A DNA stretch of 7,264 bases from CAYMSF01 sp964542255. GTDB lineage: Bacteria > Verrucomicrobiota > Lentisphaeria > Victivallales > Victivallaceae. Within the stretch, counting starts at the first letter, position 1. The number at the start of each line of letters is the position of its first letter. The stretch spans positions 1 through 7,264 of the forward strand of contig CAZITV010000120.1 in the NCBI GenBank assembly GCA_964542255.1, given 5' to 3'. The notes under the pieces were generated by a model. That model was not told the DNA's origin and did not search any database. It saw nothing but the letters and a program-made list of their open reading frames with translations. A program made the position numbers and the translations under genes. Of this stretch, positions 5,133-7,264 are shown one piece after another.

Positions 5133-7064
5133 ATGAATCGCAATATGTTATTATTGATGGCAGCGTTTACGGGACTATCATTTTGTATGACTGGTTCGGC
5201 TCAGCAGGCGATGGGCAGGAACTATTCAGCATCAGGCCCGGCTTCAGCCCAGGTCAGAAGCAAAAACGTTAATCCGACCTCTAATTATGAAAAGACACAG
5301 GTACAGGCCAATATTTTGATGAATTTGGATCAGGACACAGATCAGTTCCATTTTCTCCGTGATAACAATGACCCGTATGTTGTGACCAAAACCTATGTAT
5401 TGAAACATGCTGATCCGTACGAAATTCGTCCATTTATCCGCAGCGCAATTACGGCAAACCGGATCAAGGAGAATAATACCACAGTTGAATGCATCAAGTA
5501 CAACGATGGGAAAGGTTTGTTGATTGTATCGGCGGAAGAATACCGTTTTAAGAACAATACCAATGCGATGAGCATAGACGAGATTGTTGAGAAACTGGAC
5601 AAACCGTCGATTACATCATCTAACGGACAGACTACATTTGTTTACTTTCCAAAATACTGGACTTCGCGCGATTTAGCGCAGCTGGTGAAAAATGTTGGCG
5701 CCAACATTGAAGGCGATGACGTTGAGTTACAGCGCGGTATGGACCACATTGATTATGACGCCGGATTAAATTGTATGTTTATGTATATCCCGCGTTACGG
5801 TCAGAAAAATATCGAAAAGATGCTTAAACTCTACGATACGCCCACCTATGAAGTTGAAATCAAATATAACGTTTATGAGATTTATGCTGAAAACGATGCA
5901 AAAATCGGCGCCGATTTTCAGGCTTGGAAAAATAACGGTGGTTCGGACATATTTTCCACCGGCGGGCGTTATCGTGATAATTGGAGTGCGACCTGGGATG
6001 GCGGCGCGAGCAAAAATGGTTCAAACAATACCGGCTATGTTAATTTTAATCCGAAATGGAATACCCGTTATTTAGATTTCCTTGTTTCCACCGGCAAAAG
6101 CAATGTGCTTACAAGCGGGGAACTGCTGGTAATGAATCAGGCTACCGGTAAAATTGAAAGCAAAACTAATATTTACAATTTTGAAAACGGCGATAAAATT
6201 CCTGACAAAGCAGTTATCTCCGGCTGTATGTTTCCATCCGGCAGTTTTTATGTGAGCAGCACTGATGCGACAGCGGCGGTTGAAGGCGGTTACCGGATTG
6301 TTGCCTATGACAGTGCCGGAACTCAGGTGGACTTTGCCGCCAACTACAATGGACAGCTTACGGTTTCGAGAATTCAGAACAGCACGGTAACGTCATATTT
6401 TGTCCGGGTATCATCTGGTACCGGGTCGCTGGTCAAGAACAGCAGCAATATTGGTTCAAATGCACAGTGCTTTGCATTCACGCTGGAAAAAGCTGTTACA
6501 TCAGCAACAACATCGGTACGGGAATGGGTTGCCCAGAACGACTGGAGCAATGCAATTGATATGGTAACCTATAAAGATACCAAGGTTGTTACCAATCCAG
6601 CGGCTGTGGCGTATGGTTTTTCTATTAGTTTGAATCCGGTAATTTGCGAAGAGTCGAGCACTATCGCAATTAATATGACCAATGACAGTCTGAACGGATG
6701 GAACTCCAACGGCACTCCGCGCATCACCCGCGACAGCGCTGTTAACACCAAAGTAATGCTTAGCAATAAAGGCGGCAAATTTGTTATCGGCGGTCTGGAA
6801 AAGAAAAATGTTGTCAGAAGTGTCAGCGGAGTGCCTTTCCTGAAAAGTCTCCCATATCTCGGATACCTCTTTTCCACAGAATCCGAGTCAACGAAAAAGG
6901 CACAGTTGGTGCTGGTTATCGAATGCCGGATGAAAGACGTCGATGCGCCAGTTAAAACTCCTGTAAGCGAAGACCTCCTCGCCGTAAATAAAGATACGGA
7001 AAAAGCCGGCGTAACCAATGATTTCGGTTACGGACAGTATTATGTTGACAAAGATAAAAAATAA
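5133..7064 (+). CDS. Secretin-like outer-membrane protein, second of tandem pair, with core insertion
   Basis: A 643-residue exported protein and paralog of the preceding gene. The signal peptide is 1-23 (MTGSA, cut before QQ), followed by a polar linker to about 78. N-type modules lie at 80-159 (PYVVTKTYVLKH ...) and 168-236 (TFVYFPKYWTSRDL ...). The secretin core starts near 239 (YEVEIKYNVYEIYAENDAKIG) and shares the AWKN..G.DIF segment with its partner. The terminal signature is clearer here: FVIGGL (550-555) and GVPFLKSLPYLGYLF (566-580), then strand LVLVIECR. Between about 350 and 485 there is an insertion of roughly 135 residues, rich in Ser, Thr, Gly and Val, that splits the core and probably forms a separate beta-rich domain. 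AAGGAA, nine bases upstream, supports ATG 5133. It is transcribed with the first gene and closed by the terminator at 7116-7143. It could be the pore-forming subunit, with the first protein as partner. Confidence 0.82.
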   Translation: MNRNMLLLMAAFTGLSFCMTGSAQQAMGRNYSASGPASAQVRSKNVNPTSNYEKTQVQANILMNLDQDTDQFHFLRDNNDPYVVTKTYVLKHADPYEIRPFIRSAITANRIKENNTTVECIKYNDGKGLLIVSAEEYRFKNNTNAMSIDEIVEKLDKPSITSSNGQTTFVYFPKYWTSRDLAQLVKNVGANIEGDDVELQRGMDHIDYDAGLNCMFMYIPRYGQKNIEKMLKLYDTPTYEVEIKYNVYEIYAENDAKIGADFQAWKNNGGSDIFSTGGRYRDNWSATWDGGASKNGSNNTGYVNFNPKWNTRYLDFLVSTGKSNVLTSGELLVMNQATGKIESKTNIYNFENGDKIPDKAVISGCMFPSGSFYVSSTDATAAVEGGYRIVAYDSAGTQVDFAANYNGQLTVSRIQNSTVTSYFVRVSSGTGSLVKNSSNIGSNAQCFAFTLEKAVTSATTSVREWVAQNDWSNAIDMVTYKDTKVVTNPAAVAYGFSISLNPVICEESSTIAINMTNDSLNGWNSNGTPRITRDSAVNTKVMLSNKGGKFVIGGLEKKNVVRSVSGVPFLKSLPYLGYLFSTESESTKKAQLVLVIECRMKDVDAPVKTPVSEDLLAVNKDTEKAGVTNDFGYGQYYVDKDKK

Positions 7065-7073
7065 TTAATAACC

Positions 7074-7103
7074 GCACTGATTAAATAGTTGTTGATTCAG
7101 TGC
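7074..7103. repeat. Inverted repeat just after the secretin operon
   Basis: GCACTGA (7074-7080) and TCAGTGC (7097-7103) form a 7-bp stem with a 16-base A+T-rich loop, ten bases after the stop codon. It lacks a T tract of its own and may protect the 3' end of the transcript. Confidence 0.4.
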
Positions 7104-7115
7104 ACAACAAAGATT

Positions 7116-7143
7116 AAGCCCGGGACTCCCCGGGCTTTTTTTT
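7116..7143 (+). terminator. Strong intrinsic terminator of the secretin operon
   Basis: AAGCCCGGG (7116-7124) pairs perfectly with CCCGGGCTT (7129-7137) around the loop ACTC. The run of eight T occupies 7136-7143. This is a textbook Rho-independent terminator, 51 bases after the stop codon. On the minus strand the same stem could weakly stop the convergent partial gene. Confidence 0.93.
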
Positions 7144-7210
7144 GCTGGGCAGATAAACGTATAGAAGTTACAAAGTGGCAGCTTCTGGGACAAACATCTT
7201 GTGTCTGGAG

Positions 7211-7264
7211 TTATTGCCGTTGCCAGATGGCAAATCCTGCTGCGGGCAGTTTTATAGTTGCCGC
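7211..7264 (-). CDS. Possible C-terminal end of a convergent gene, cut by the window edge
   Basis: Reading inward from the right edge on the minus strand gives 17 in-frame residues, AATIKLPAAGFAIWQRQ, then TAA. The alternating beta-strand-like TIKLPAAGFAIW resembles the final strand of many carbohydrate-active or beta-sandwich enzymes, but that is only an impression. Convergent placement against the terminator at 7116-7143 fits a gene end. Too short to assign a family. Confidence 0.35.
   Translation of the reverse strand, partial: AATIKLPAAGFAIWQRQ

Noticed and set aside
7195..7235. Palindrome TTGCCA-GA-TGGCAA near the right edge
   Set aside because: It lies in the likely end of the partial minus-strand gene, is short and has no T tract. 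The shared CAGATG core with the palindrome at 1785-1802 is probably coincidence.

Overview
The window looks like a chromosomal stretch of a Gram-negative bacterium, most plausibly from the PVC group (Lentisphaerota/Kiritimatiellota/Verrucomicrobiota-like). This is inferred from protein character only: two tandem secretin-like outer-membrane proteins, a small secreted protein with an N-terminal 'DG.TY.GI.V' module of a kind I associate with that group, and a REP-type transposase fused to a Rossmann-like tail. No rRNA or housekeeping marker is present to confirm it.

Layout. (1) 8-712 (+): a secreted protein rich in His, Tyr and Gly, ending in five tandem GGEEHR-type repeats. (2) 784-1680 (+): an IS200/RAYT-type HUH transposase with an extra C-terminal domain resembling the DprA/LOG Rossmann family. 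(3) 1681-1820: a short convergent gap with alternating palindromic arms. (4) 1821-2690 (-): a VIT1/CCC1-family metal transporter with an N-terminal ferritin-like di-iron domain. (5) 2691-3535: an 845-base A+T-rich intergenic region. It holds a 309-bp candidate miniature element bounded by perfect 18-bp inverted repeats. Inside the element a strong hairpin buries a perfect Shine-Dalgarno sequence directly ahead of a 29-codon ORF. A second copy of the element's right end (43 bp, 38 identical) lies about 80 bp upstream of the secretin operon. (6) 3536-5101 and 5133-7064 (+): two paralogous secretin-like proteins in a tight operon, closed by a strong intrinsic terminator at 7116-7143. (7) 7211-7264 (-): probably the last codons of a convergent gene cut by the window edge.

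How it fits together. The secretin pair is the only clear operon; the proteins are probably exported and assembled in the outer membrane, but no ATPase, pseudopilin or inner-membrane partner is visible. The ferritin-VIT protein would handle iron alone. The transposase, the palindromes and the miniature element point to past transposition in the left and middle parts. The least explained part is 2722-3454, where the miniature element, the SD-sequestering hairpin, the small ORF and the solo repeat sit together between two divergently transcribed genes.
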